The notes beneath the pieces are model-generated. The model did not search any database, was not told the origin of the DNA, and was given only the letters and a program-made list of their open reading frames with translations. A DNA stretch of 64,000 nt from Zeimonas sp046347945 (GTDB lineage Bacteria; Pseudomonadota; Gammaproteobacteria; Burkholderiales; Burkholderiaceae_E), in the NCBI GenBank assembly GCA_046347945.1, contig JAXMFB010000003.1:352895-416894 (forward strand), written 5' to 3'. The position numbers and the translations under genes are program-made. Below are positions 54,416 to 63,481 of this stretch, piece after piece (the stretch's first letter is position 1; the number at the start of each line of letters is the position of its first letter).

Positions 54416-55291
54416 ATGTCGGACTCGCTCGTCAGGCTCGCGCTGTTGCTGATGCGCGCCGTGTCGCGGCTGCCGTATCCCGTGGTGCGCTGGCTGGGCG
54501 AGTTCGCCGGGTCGCTGGCCTGGGTCCTGGCGGTACCGCGCCGGCGCGTCGCGCGGGTCAACCTGCGGCTGTGCTTTCCGCACTGGAGCGAGGCGCAGCG
54601 CCGCGCCGTGGCGCGTGGCCACTTCCGTTACTTCATGCGCAGCTTCTTCGACCGGTTCATCTTCTGGTATGGCGCGCCGGAGCGGATCCGGCGATTGTGC
54701 CGGCTCGAGGGCGTCGAGCACTTCGAGCCGCATCGCGGGCGCCCGGTGATCCTGCTCGCGCCGCACTTCGTCGGCCTGGACGCCGGCGGCATCCGCCTGT
54801 CGCTCGAAGCGCAGTGCGCGTCGATGTACGCGGCGCAGAAGAGCCGCGCGCTCACCGAGGCGATGACGCGAGGCCGCATGCGTTTCAACGGCGGGCGCCT
54901 GCTGCTGCGCACCGAAGGGCTGCGTCCCGCGGTGAAGGCCCTGCGCGAGGGCTTGCCGTTCTACTTCCTGCCCGACATGGACCTCGGCGCCCGCGACGCC
55001 GTGTTCGTGCCGTTCTTCGGCGTTCCCGCCGCGACGGTGACGTCGGTCGCGCGACTGGCGCGCATCACCGGCGCCGTGGTCGTGCCGCTGGTCACCGCGA
55101 TGACCGACGACGGCTACGTCGCGCGCTTCTACCCGGCCTGGCAGGACTTCCCCGGCGACGACCTGGCGGCGGCGACGCGTCGGATGAACGCGTTCATCGA
55201 GGAGCGCGTGCTCGAGATGCCGGCGCAATACCTGTGGAGCCACAAGCGCTTCAAGACGCGGCCGCCCGGCGAGGCGAAGCCGTATCGGTGA
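54416..55291 (+). CDS. lysophospholipid/lipid A acyltransferase (LpxL/HtrB family) 2
   Basis: 291-residue homologue of the preceding gene, with APHFVGLDAGG (HX4D; about residues 114-124), YFLPDMDLGARDAVFVPFFG and MPAQYLWSHKRFKTRP. The N-terminal hydrophobic helix (about residues 20-45) anchors it to the inner membrane. Starting 8 bases after the first homologue and ending 10 bases before dapF, it is part of one transcript. The metK|lpxL-lpxL-dapF order is common in Burkholderiales, supporting vertical inheritance of this block. Confidence 0.9.
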   Translation: MSDSLVRLALLLMRAVSRLPYPVVRWLGEFAGSLAWVLAVPRRRVARVNLRLCFPHWSEAQRRAVARGHFRYFMRSFFDRFIFWYGAPERIRRLCRLEGVEHFEPHRGRPVILLAPHFVGLDAGGIRLSLEAQCASMYAAQKSRALTEAMTRGRMRFNGGRLLLRTEGLRPAVKALREGLPFYFLPDMDLGARDAVFVPFFGVPAATVTSVARLARITGAVVVPLVTAMTDDGYVARFYPAWQDFPGDDLAAATRRMNAFIEERVLEMPAQYLWSHKRFKTRPPGEAKPYR

Positions 55292-55301
55292 TAATCGCCG
55301 G

Positions 55302-56204
55302 ATGAAACTGCGCTTCACGAAGATGCACGGCGCCGGCAACGACTTCGTCGTGATCGACGGCGTGCGCCAGTCGGTGCAGCTGTCGCCCGCCCAGTGGCGC
55401 TGGCTCGCCGATCGGCACTTCGGCGTCGGCGCCGACCAGTTGCTGCTGGTCGAGCCGGCGCGTAGCCCCGGCGTCGACTTCCGCTACCGGATCTTCAACG
55501 CCGACGGCGGCGAGGTCGAGCAGTGCGGCAACGGCGCGCGCTGCTTCGTGCGCTTCGTGCGCGAGCAGGGCCTGACCCGCAAGCGCGCGATCCGCGTCGA
55601 GACGACGGGCGGCGTGATCGAGCCGCGCGTCGAGGACGACGGCCGGGTCACCGTCGACATGGGTGCGCCGGCTTTCGAGCCGGCGGCGATCCCGTTCGAC
55701 GCGAGCGGGCTCGAGCCGCGCCGCGTCGGCGAGGACCTGCTGTGGCCGCTCGAGGTCGACGGGGCGCTGCGCTGGGTCTCGGTGGTGTCGATGGGCAATC
55801 CGCACGCGGTGCAGGTGGTCGACGACGTCGAGCGCGCGCCGGTGCGCACCGAAGGTCCGCACATCGAGCAGGCGCCACGCTTCCCGCACCGGGTCAACGC
55901 CGGCTACCTGCAGGTGCTGTCGACGTCGCGCGTCCGGCTGCGCGTCTGGGAGCGCGGCGCGGGAGAAACCCTCGCTTGCGGCACTGGCGCCTGCGCGGCG
56001 GTGGTCACCGGCATCCGGCGCGGGCTGCTGCGCTCGCCGGTCGACGTCGAGACACGCGGCGGGCTGCTGACCATCGCCTGGGACGGCGCCGGCGTGCGCA
56101 TGACCGGCCCGGCCGAGACGGTCTTCGAAGGCGAGATCGAACTGCCGGCCGGGCGCGTGCCGGCGCAAGCGACACCGGCTCCTTTCCTGACGGATCACGC
56201 ATGA
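55302..56204 (+). CDS. dapF: diaminopimelate epimerase
   Basis: 300-residue cofactor-independent epimerase converting LL- to meso-diaminopimelate for lysine and peptidoglycan. Both catalytic cysteines are present: Cys75 in VEQCGNGARC and Cys226 in LACGTGACA. The N-terminal KMHGAGNDFVVID is diagnostic. An insertion of about 20 residues relative to the 276-residue E. coli enzyme lies in the middle. The stop overlaps the DUF484 start (ATGA). Confidence 0.96.
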   Translation: MKLRFTKMHGAGNDFVVIDGVRQSVQLSPAQWRWLADRHFGVGADQLLLVEPARSPGVDFRYRIFNADGGEVEQCGNGARCFVRFVREQGLTRKRAIRVETTGGVIEPRVEDDGRVTVDMGAPAFEPAAIPFDASGLEPRRVGEDLLWPLEVDGALRWVSVVSMGNPHAVQVVDDVERAPVRTEGPHIEQAPRFPHRVNAGYLQVLSTSRVRLRVWERGAGETLACGTGACAAVVTGIRRGLLRSPVDVETRGGLLTIAWDGAGVRMTGPAETVFEGEIELPAGRVPAQATPAPFLTDHA

Positions 56205-56875
56205 CCGAAAGCACCATCGGCGCCGACGAGGTGGCGCGCTATCTCCGCGACAATCCCGGTTTCTTCGAGTCGCACCCCGATCTGCTCGCGGCGATCACCG
56301 TTCCGCATCCGCACGGCGGGCGCGCGATCTCGCTCCAGGAGCGACAGCTCGAGGTGTTGCGCGAGAAGTTGCGCGCGCACGAACTGAAACTGGCCGAGTT
56401 GCTGCGCATCGGCCAGGAGAACGATGCGATCGGCGAGAAGCTGCAACGCTGGACTCGCCAGCTGTTGCTGGCCGCTGATCCGGCGAGGCTGCCCGACGTC
56501 GTCGTCGACGGCCTGCGGACCGTGTTTTCGGTGCCGCAGGTCGCGATGCGGCTGTGGGGGCTGCGCGAAGCCCACCTCGGACTCGAGTGCGCGCAGCCCG
56601 TGCCGGTCGACGTGATCACGCTCGCCAACAGCATGACGCAGCCGTTCTGCGGCCCGAACAATGCGTTCCAGGCGGCGGCCTGGCTGCCCGACGGCGGCGC
56701 CGACACGCGCTCGATCGCGTTGTTGCCGCTGCGCAAGGGCGTCGACCCGAACGCCTTCGGGCTCCTCACGCTCGGCTCGGCCGACCCCGATCGCTTCCGT
56801 TCGGGCATGGGCACCGCTTTCCTCGAGCGGATCGCCGAAACCGCCAGCGCGGCGCTGTCGCGGCTGGCCGAATGA
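56201..56875 (+). CDS. DUF484 (GAF-like) protein
   Basis: 224-residue DUF484 family protein. The N-terminus has VARYLRDNPGFFESHPDLL (about residues 11-29), the conserved start, then a coiled-coil-like helix (SLQERQLEVLREKLRAHE) and a GAF-like domain ending in GLLTLGSADPDRF and ERIAETASAALSRL. The family sits between dapF and xerC in many proteobacteria; its molecular function is unknown. ATG 56201 overlaps the dapF stop, and xerC starts six bases after its own stop. Confidence 0.9.
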   Translation: MTESTIGADEVARYLRDNPGFFESHPDLLAAITVPHPHGGRAISLQERQLEVLREKLRAHELKLAELLRIGQENDAIGEKLQRWTRQLLLAADPARLPDVVVDGLRTVFSVPQVAMRLWGLREAHLGLECAQPVPVDVITLANSMTQPFCGPNNAFQAAAWLPDGGADTRSIALLPLRKGVDPNAFGLLTLGSADPDRFRSGMGTAFLERIAETASAALSRLAE

Positions 56876-56881
56876 GACGCG

Positions 56882-57848
56882 GTGGCCGGCGACGCGATCG
56901 CGCGCTACCTCGAGCGGCTGCGTAGCGAGCGCGGCTGCTCGCCGCGCACGCTGGCCAGCTACCGGCTCGACCTGCGGGCCCTCGCCGAACTGGCGCTGCG
57001 CGAAGGCGCCGCGGCGGCGGCGCCGGCCGAGCCCGACTGGTCCGCAGTCACCGAGCATCGCGTGCGGCGCTGGGTCGCCGCGAGTTCGCGCACCGGCCTG
57101 TCCGCCCGCTCGATCGCGCGGCGCCTCTCGGCGTGGCGCGGTTTCTTCGACTGGCTCGCCGCCCAGGGCGAGGCGGCGGCCAACCCCGCCCGCGGCGTGC
57201 GCGGGCCCCGCGCGCCGCGGCGGCTGCCCGAGGCGCTGCCGCCCGACGTCGCCGCGCTTCGTCGGCGCCGCGCACGGCGACGACTTCGAGGCCGTGCGCG
57301 ACCAGGCGATGCTCGAGCTGTTCTACTCGTCGGGGCTGCGGCTGTCCGAGCTCACTTCGCTCGACCTGCGGCACTTCGACGGGCCCGGTGCCGCGTCGAC
57401 CGGCTGGATCGACCTCGACGAGGCCGAGGCGACCGTTCGCGGCAAGGGTGGCCGCACCCGAACGGTGCCCATCGGACGCGCCGCACGCGAGGCGTTGCAG
57501 CGATGGCTGGCCGTGCGCACTGACTGGTGCGCCGGGCGCCCGGGCTGCGACCAGCGGGCGCTGTTCGTCGGCGTCCAGGGGCGGCGGCTCGCCAACCGGA
57601 CCGTCCAGTCCCGCCTGAAGCGGCTTGCGCTGGTACGCGGCGTGCCGGCCAACGTCCACCCGCACGTGCTGCGGCATTCGTTCGCGAGCCACCTGCTGCA
57701 ATCCAGCGGCGACCTGCGCGCGGTACAGGAACTGTTGGGCCACGCCAGCATCGCGACCACGCAGGTGTACACCTCGCTCGACTTCCAGCGGCTCGCGGCG
57801 GTCTACGACGCCGCCCACCCTCGCGCGCGCCGGCGCGGCGGTTCCTGA
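56882..57848 (+). pseudogene. xerC: tyrosine recombinase XerC, single frameshift as sequenced
   Basis: XerC resolves chromosome dimers at dif together with XerD. From GTG 56882 the N-terminal SAM-like domain reads RYLERLRSERGCSPRTLASY and ends at LPEALPPDVAAL; the catalytic domain continues in another frame from about 57260 with RDQAMLELFYSSGLRLSEL, GKGGRTRTVPIG, HVLRHSFASHLL (HxxR), LGHASIATTQVYT with the nucleophilic tyrosine. Only one base change near 57255-57265 is needed to restore an approximately 320-residue protein, and no active-site residue is lost. A sequencing indel is the simplest explanation. Confidence 0.86.
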
Positions 57849-57957
57849 CCACTATTTCCTCGCTTGCGGCGTTCCGGGCCGCTAAGTTCCGCACATCGTG
57901 AGGGGGTATCGCGGGGCGGCGCGCCTGTGTCGCCGGGCTTCGCTGGTACTCCGAAAC

Positions 57958-57970
57958 GCAACCGGGTTGC
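57958..57970. promoter_or_regulatory. palindrome GCAACCGGGTTGC before the Fur-family gene
   Basis: A perfect 13-base palindrome, 30 bases before the start of the Fur-type regulator, with a GAAAC/GATG flank that extends the symmetry imperfectly. Its location suits an autoregulatory operator, possibly a Zur box, for the regulator and the downstream COG0523 gene. The assignment is inference; no second copy was noticed in the window. Confidence 0.4.
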
Positions 57971-58000
57971 ATCGTGCGGCCCGCTCGTACGGAACTGGCG

Positions 58001-58456
58001 ATGAGTGCGATGATCGAACAGGTGGCGGCGCCCCGCGAGTCACGCGCGCGCGAGCTGATTCGCCGCTCTGGCGCCCGGCTGACCGTGGCGCGGGTGCGCG
58101 TGCTGGCCGAACTGCTGGACGCTGAGTCTGCGCTTACTCACATTGAACTGCAGAAGCGGGTAGAGGCCGGGGCCGAGCCGATCGATCGCGTCACCCTTTA
58201 CCGGGTACTCGAGTGGCTCGAGGAAACCGGCGTCGTGCACCGGGTGGCGGGGCCGGACCGGGTCTTTCGCTTCTCGGCGCGACAGGCCCGGCGACCGCAC
58301 GGGCACTTCCGTTGCGTGCAGTGCGCCCGCATGTACTGCATCGAGGAGCCGGGCACGCTGGCGCGCAGGGTCCGCGCGCTGCTGCCGACCGGGTTCTCGG
58401 GCGAGGAGATCGAGGTGACGGTGTCCGGGCGATGCGCCCGCTGCGCAAGTCCGTAG
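58001..58456 (+). CDS. Fur-family metalloregulator (Zur-like)
   Basis: 151-residue Fur-superfamily repressor. N-terminal winged helix with LTVARVRVLAELLDAE and PIDRVTLYRVLEWLEETG; C-terminal dimerisation domain with the metal-binding HGHFRCVQCARMYC and the closing CARC, forming two CxxC pairs for structural zinc. It is shorter in the histidine-rich region than Fur itself. The next gene is a COG0523 GTPase, a partner typical of Zur rather than iron-Fur, so zinc sensing is likely. ATG 58001 is chosen; ATG 58013 is also possible. Confidence 0.83.
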   Translation: MSAMIEQVAAPRESRARELIRRSGARLTVARVRVLAELLDAESALTHIELQKRVEAGAEPIDRVTLYRVLEWLEETGVVHRVAGPDRVFRFSARQARRPHGHFRCVQCARMYCIEEPGTLARRVRALLPTGFSGEEIEVTVSGRCARCASP

Positions 58457-58482
58457 AATGCGCGGTCCAGAGAGGGATTCCG

Positions 58483-59460
58483 ATGGCCAATACGCACGTC
58501 CCGGTGACCATCCTCACCGGTTTCCTGGGCAGCGGGAAGACCACGCTGCTCAACCGCATCCTCCGGGAACAGCACGGCCACCGCATCGCGGTGATCGAGA
58601 ACGAGTTCGGCGAGGAGGGCGTGGACAACGACCTGCTGCTGCAGGAACGCGACGAGCAGATCGTCGAGATGAACAACGGCTGCATCTGCTGCACCGTGCG
58701 CGGCGACCTGATCCGCATCCTGGGCGACCTGCGCGAGCGCCGCGAGCGCGGCGAAATCGGCTTCGAGCGCGTGGTCATCGAGACCACCGGCATGGCCGAT
58801 CCCGGCCCGGTCGCGCAGACCTTCTTCATCGACGACGACATCGCCGACTATTACCTGCTCGACGCGGTCATCACCATCGTCGATGCCCGCCATGGCGAGC
58901 AGCAGCTCGACGAGCACAAGGAAGCGCAGGAGCAGGTCGGCTTCGCCGACCGGATCCTGATGTCGAAGGTCGACCTGGTCGACGAGCCGGCGCGCGAGCG
59001 GCTCACCACCCGGCTGCGGCGGATGAATCCGCGCGCCCCGGTGCGCCCGGTGCACTTCGGCGATGCCCCGATCGCCGAGATCCTCGACATCCGCGGTTTC
59101 AACCTGAACGCGGTGCTCGAGATCGACCCGAGCTTCCTGGAGAGCGACGAGCACGAGCACGACGACGCGGTGCAGTCGTTCGTGTTCCGCTCGGACAAGC
59201 CGTTCGACTCGCTGAAGCTCGAGGATTTCCTGTCCGGCCTGATCCAGGTTTACGGCCCCGACATGTTGCGGTATAAAGGCGTGCTTTACATGAAGGGGTC
59301 CGACCGGCAGACGGTGTTCCAGGGGGTCCACATGATGATGGGCGCCGACGCGGGACGCCGCTGGCAGCCGGGCGAAAAGCGGTCGAGCAGGATGGTCTTC
59401 ATCGGACGAAACCTGCCGAAAGACACCTTCATCAAGGGCCTGGAGCAGTGTCTGGCATGA
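58483..59460 (+). CDS. COG0523/CobW family GTPase (metal chaperone)
   Basis: 325-residue G3E GTPase. Walker A is GFLGSGKT (residues 13-20), the metal-binding CxCC motif is GCICC (66-70), and SKVDLVDE supplies the guanine-specificity block. The C-terminal CobW_C domain and the DEHEHDD acidic/histidine loop (about residues 222-228) fit metal delivery. Members under Zur control, such as ZigA-type proteins, are thought to deliver zinc to essential enzymes in zinc scarcity. ATG 58483 has GAGGG seven bases upstream. It follows the Fur-family gene by 26 bases. Confidence 0.88.
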   Translation: MANTHVPVTILTGFLGSGKTTLLNRILREQHGHRIAVIENEFGEEGVDNDLLLQERDEQIVEMNNGCICCTVRGDLIRILGDLRERRERGEIGFERVVIETTGMADPGPVAQTFFIDDDIADYYLLDAVITIVDARHGEQQLDEHKEAQEQVGFADRILMSKVDLVDEPARERLTTRLRRMNPRAPVRPVHFGDAPIAEILDIRGFNLNAVLEIDPSFLESDEHEHDDAVQSFVFRSDKPFDSLKLEDFLSGLIQVYGPDMLRYKGVLYMKGSDRQTVFQGVHMMMGADAGRRWQPGEKRSSRMVFIGRNLPKDTFIKGLEQCLA

Positions 59461-59544
59461 TCCGCCGTCCGCGGCGCGACGCGGTCCGTTCCACCCAGGC
59501 ATTCCTCGCAGGCAGCGCCCGGCGGGCGCACAGGTACCGACATC

Positions 59545-59973
59545 ATGGCAGCGACTAAGGAAAAGAAACCCCTGACCGAGCCGGAACTGCTGAAGATGCC
59601 CGACTCGGACTACATGAACGAGGCGCAGCTCGCGTTCTTCCGCCAGCGCCTGCAGCAGATGGAAAAGGATCTGCTGGCCAACGCCGACGAGACGACCGAG
59701 CACCTGCGGGAAACCGTGATCGTGCCCGACCCGGCCGATCGCGCGACGATCGAGGAAGAGCACGCGCTCGAGCTGCGCACCCGCGATCGCGAGCGCAAGT
59801 TGCTCAAGAAGGTCCAGCAATCGCTGGCGCGGATCGAAAGCGGCGACTACGGCTTCTGCGAGGAAACCGGCGAGCCGATCGGCATCCCCCGCCTGCTGGC
59901 GCGGCCCACCGCCACGCTGTCGCTCGAGGCGCAGCAGCGCCGCGAACTGCGCCAGAAACTCTACGGCGATTGA
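59545..59973 (+). CDS. dksA: DksA family RNA polymerase-binding transcription factor with one zinc-site cysteine
   Basis: 142-residue DksA, which binds the secondary channel of RNA polymerase and works with ppGpp. The coiled coil holds the tip region VPDPADRATIEEE (about residues 60-72), with the acidic pair expected for activity. The C-terminal zinc-finger position reads FCEETGEPIGIPRLLARPTA then TLSLEAQ: of the four cysteines of E. coli DksA only Cys105 is present, the others being Thr108, Ser126 and Ala129. This cysteine-poor form is common in betaproteobacteria and should not need zinc. It is 85 bases downstream of the COG0523 gene. Confidence 0.93.
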   Translation: MAATKEKKPLTEPELLKMPDSDYMNEAQLAFFRQRLQQMEKDLLANADETTEHLRETVIVPDPADRATIEEEHALELRTRDRERKLLKKVQQSLARIESGDYGFCEETGEPIGIPRLLARPTATLSLEAQQRRELRQKLYGD

Positions 59974-60120
59974 CCACCGATGACAGGCGGCTGACGGCCG
60001 ACTCGCGGTCGTCGGCAGCCCGATCGGCGCCAGGGGGTGCGTGCTAGACTGGCCCGGCACCCCGAACGATTGCTTCGCACGTTCGGGGACCCGCTTCCAG
60101 CGCCGCATCGAAAGGTCCAG

Positions 60121-61491
60121 GTGGTCTTCTCCCTGTTCAACCGGAAGGAAAGGCAAGACTCGCGCCGGGCGCGCGAAGCAGTGCTTGCCAGGACCGCCGA
60201 CTCCCGGCCCGGCCCCGGCCCGGACACGCTCGCCGCGCAGCGCGAGGCGGCGCGCCGGACCGAAGAGAAGATCAACCAGATCGAATCCGAGATGATCGCC
60301 GCGGCGGCCGTCGCGCGTGCGGGGGCCGATCGTCCGCCGATGGGCCCGGCGACGGCGGCACGCGCCGAGGCGCCCACGGTTCCGAAGGCGGCGCGCCCGG
60401 CGCAGATCGCCGAGGCTGCGACCGCCCTGCTCGGCGACCAGGCCGGCGCGATGGCGATCGACGTGAACGGCTCGGCCCTGCCGAGCGTGCTCGAAGAAGC
60501 GGCAATCCTCTATTCGAACGGCCAGGCGCAGCCTGCGTCGCTCGCGCTGCGTCAGGCGCTCGCCGACTCCGGCCTGGGCGCCTACCAGACGCTCGCGTGG
60601 CTGATGCTGCTCGACCTGTACCAGGCGCTCGGCGACCGCCCTTCGTTCGAGGCGCTGGCGCTGGACTACGCGGCGCGCTTCGAGTCCTCGCCGCCCGGCT
60701 GGAACGAGCAGCTCGGCGCGCCGACCGGCACCGCCCGCGCTGCCGCGGTCAACGGCACCGCGGCCGTCGATTTCCAGGTGATCCTCGACGGATCCATCGG
60801 CGCGCAGGTCGAGTCGATCGTCGCTGCGTCGGCGCGGCGGCGGGAGACGATGGTCGACTTCGGCCGCGTCGAGGCGCTCGACGCCGGCGCCGCCGAGCAC
60901 CTGCTGCGCCTGCTCGAGCACTTCGAGAAGTCGCCGAGCGCACTGGTCGTGCGCGGTGCCGAGGCGCTGTTCACGGCGGCCCGCAACGCGATCGAGCCGG
61001 GGCGGCGCGACCCTTCCGAGGCCGGCTGGATGCTCGCGCTGCAGGCGCTGCGCGTGCTCGGTCGCCAGCAGGCCTTCGAGGACCTGAGCATCGAATACTG
61101 CGTGACCTACGAGGTCTCGCCGCCTTCCTGGGAACCGATCGGCAGCGCGATCCGCGCCGGCGAGCCGGCGGCGCCGGCAGGTCCCGCGCCGGTCGCTGCG
61201 CCGCGCCCTGAGGCGAGCGCCTTCGTCGTGCGCGGAGACGTGCTCGGCCGCATGCAGAACGAGTTGCAGGCCCTGCGCGCGCATGCCACGAATCGTGGCG
61301 AGGTGGTGGTCGATTGCCGCGGATTGCGCCGGATGGAATTCGTCGCGGCTGGCGACCTCCTCAACGAGGTGGTCACGATGCGCTCGGCCGGCAAGCAGGT
61401 GCTGTTCGTCGAGCCGAACTACCTGGTCTATGCGCTGATGCTCGTCATGGGCATCCAGGATCTCGCCGAGATCCGCCGGCGTAAGATCTGA
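60121..61491 (+). CDS. STAS domain protein of unknown function
   Basis: 456-residue cytoplasmic protein. GTG 60121 has AAAGG six bases upstream; the earlier in-frame start at 60037 lies in a gap-like sequence. The N-terminal 90 residues are alanine/proline-rich with a helical EEKINQIESEMIAAA segment. Two STAS-like (anti-sigma-antagonist fold) regions are visible: VDFGRVEALDAGAAEHLLRLL (about residues 243-263) and VVVDCRGLRRMEFVAAGDLL (about residues 396-415). Between them lie two similar modules ending in ESSPPGWNEQ and EVSPPSWEPI, indicating an internal duplication. No phosphorylatable serine stands at the classic position. It is located between dksA and hslV, as in other Burkholderiales. 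Confidence 0.78.
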   Translation: MVFSLFNRKERQDSRRAREAVLARTADSRPGPGPDTLAAQREAARRTEEKINQIESEMIAAAAVARAGADRPPMGPATAARAEAPTVPKAARPAQIAEAATALLGDQAGAMAIDVNGSALPSVLEEAAILYSNGQAQPASLALRQALADSGLGAYQTLAWLMLLDLYQALGDRPSFEALALDYAARFESSPPGWNEQLGAPTGTARAAAVNGTAAVDFQVILDGSIGAQVESIVAASARRRETMVDFGRVEALDAGAAEHLLRLLEHFEKSPSALVVRGAEALFTAARNAIEPGRRDPSEAGWMLALQALRVLGRQQAFEDLSIEYCVTYEVSPPSWEPIGSAIRAGEPAAPAGPAPVAAPRPEASAFVVRGDVLGRMQNELQALRAHATNRGEVVVDCRGLRRMEFVAAGDLLNEVVTMRSAGKQVLFVEPNYLVYALMLVMGIQDLAEIRRRKI

Positions 61492-61583
61492 TCCTCGGGT
61501 TTCGATGCCGCTCCTCGGCGGCGCGGAACGTTCCCGCGCCGGGCGGGCTTGTGCCGGCGCCGGCCGACCCCATATCGCACGGC

Positions 61584-62120
61584 ATGGAACAATTCCACGG
61601 CACCACCATCGTCTCGGTGCGGCGCGGCACGACCGTCGCACTGGGCGGCGACGGCCAGGTCACGCTGGGCAACGTCGTCATCAAGGCGGGCGCGCGCAAG
61701 GTCAGGCGCCTGTACAACGACCAGGTACTGGCCGGCTTTGCCGGCGGCACCGCCGACGCGTTCACGCTGTTCGAGCGCTTCGAGGCCAAGCTGGACAAGC
61801 ACTCGGGTCACCTGGTGCGCGCCGCCGTCGAGCTCGCCAAGGACTGGCGCACCGACCGGATGCTGCGCCGGCTCGAGGCGATGCTGGCGGTGGCCGACCG
61901 CGAGGCATCGCTCGTCATCACCGGCAACGGTGACGTGCTCGAGCCCGAGCACGGGCTGATCGCGATCGGCAGCGGCGGACCGTACGCGCAGTCGGCCGCG
62001 CGCGCGCTGCTCGAGAACACCGAGCTCGACGCCGAGACGATCGTCCGCAAGTCGCTGGCGATCGCCGGCGAGATCTGCATCTACACCAACCAGCACCACA
62101 CGATCGAGACGCTCGGCTGA
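61584..62120 (+). CDS. hslV: ATP-dependent protease peptidase subunit HslV
   Basis: 178-residue proteasome-like peptidase. The propeptide MEQFHG is removed to expose the catalytic threonine of TTIVSVRRG; GGDGQVTLGNVVIKAGARKV (split over the sodium-site region) and IGSGGPYAQSAARALL are diagnostic. ATG 61584 is used rather than the upstream ATG at 61551, as only the former gives the conserved short propeptide. It forms the HslVU protease with the gene 26 bases downstream. Confidence 0.96.
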   Translation: MEQFHGTTIVSVRRGTTVALGGDGQVTLGNVVIKAGARKVRRLYNDQVLAGFAGGTADAFTLFERFEAKLDKHSGHLVRAAVELAKDWRTDRMLRRLEAMLAVADREASLVITGNGDVLEPEHGLIAIGSGGPYAQSAARALLENTELDAETIVRKSLAIAGEICIYTNQHHTIETLG

Positions 62121-62146
62121 ACGGCCGGGCGCTCGCGCGAGCCGCC

Positions 62147-63481
62147 ATGACTCCGATGACTCCCGAAGAGATCGTCTCCGAGCTCGACAAGCACATCGTC
62201 GGGCAGGACGCCGCCAAGCGCGCAGTGGCGATCGCGCTTCGCAACCGCTGGCGCAGGCAGCAGGTCGCCGAGCCGCTGCGCCAGGAGATCACGCCGAAGA
62301 ACATCCTGATGATCGGGCCCACGGGCGTGGGCAAGACCGAGATCGCGCGCCGGCTGGCCCGGCTCGCGAACGCGCCGTTCATCAAGGTCGAGGCGACCAA
62401 GTTCACCGAGGTGGGCTACGTCGGCCGCGACGTCGACACGATCATCCGCGACCTGGCCGAGATGGCCGTCAAGCAGGTTCGCGAGCAGGAGACGAAGCGC
62501 GTCCAGCAGCGCGCGCTCGACGCGGCCGAAGATCGCGTGCTCGACGCGTTGCTGCCGCCCCCGCGCAACATCGGCTTCGCCGGCGGCGAGGGCGGCGAGG
62601 CCGCCGACTCGGCCACGCGCCAGAAGTTCCGCAAGAAGCTGCGCGAGGGCGAGCTCGACGACAAGGAGATCGAGATCGAGCTCTCGATGTCGATGCCCGC
62701 GATGGAGCTGATGGGCCCGGCCGGCATGGAGGAGATGACGCAGCAGCTGCAGTCGCTGTTCGCGAACATGCCCGGGCGCCGCAAGCCGCGCAAGCTGCGC
62801 ATCCGCGACGCGATGAAGCTGCTCGCCGACGAAGAGGCCGCCAAGCTCGTCAACGACGACGAGATCAAGGCCAAGGCGCTCGGCGCGGTCGAGCAGAACG
62901 GCATCGTCTTCATCGACGAGATCGACAAGGTCGCCTCGCGCAGCGACGTGCACGGCGCCGACGTCTCGCGCCAGGGCGTGCAGCGCGACCTGCTGCCGCT
63001 GATCGAGGGCACCGCGGTCAACACCCGCTACGGCGTCGTGCGCACCGATCACATCCTGTTCATCGCTTCGGGTGCGTTCCATCTGTCGCGACCGTCCGAC
63101 CTGATCCCCGAGTTGCAGGGGCGCCTGCCGATCCGCGTCGAGCTGGGCTCGCTGTCGGCCGACGACTTCGTTCGCATCCTCGTCGACACCGACGCGAGCC
63201 TGACGCGCCAGTACGAGGCGCTGCTCGCCACCGAGGGCGTGCGGCTGGTCTTCATGCCGGACGGCGTGCGCCGGCTCGCCGAGATCGCGTCGTCGGTCAA
63301 CGAGAAGACCGAGAACATCGGCGCGCGGCGCCTGTCCACCGTGATGGAGAAGCTGCTCGAAGACGTGTCGTTCGGCGCCGCGCGACGCAGCGGCGAGACG
63401 GTGACGATCGATGCGGCGTTCGTCGACGGCCGCCTGGCGAACCTCGCGAAGAGCGAGGACCTGGCGCGCTACATCCTGTAG
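62147..63481 (+). CDS. hslU: ATP-dependent protease ATPase subunit HslU
   Basis: 444-residue AAA+ unfoldase. Walker A is GPTGVGKT (residues 56-63), Walker B is IVFIDEID (about residue 251), the pore-region motif is in VEATKFTEVGYVGRDV, and the C-terminus ends YIL, required for HslV activation. The start is ATG 62147; ATG 62156 is an alternative only three codons on. Unfolds substrates for HslV. A typical two-gene operon with hslV. Confidence 0.97.
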   Translation: MTPMTPEEIVSELDKHIVGQDAAKRAVAIALRNRWRRQQVAEPLRQEITPKNILMIGPTGVGKTEIARRLARLANAPFIKVEATKFTEVGYVGRDVDTIIRDLAEMAVKQVREQETKRVQQRALDAAEDRVLDALLPPPRNIGFAGGEGGEAADSATRQKFRKKLREGELDDKEIEIELSMSMPAMELMGPAGMEEMTQQLQSLFANMPGRRKPRKLRIRDAMKLLADEEAAKLVNDDEIKAKALGAVEQNGIVFIDEIDKVASRSDVHGADVSRQGVQRDLLPLIEGTAVNTRYGVVRTDHILFIASGAFHLSRPSDLIPELQGRLPIRVELGSLSADDFVRILVDTDASLTRQYEALLATEGVRLVFMPDGVRRLAEIASSVNEKTENIGARRLSTVMEKLLEDVSFGAARRSGETVTIDAAFVDGRLANLAKSEDLARYIL

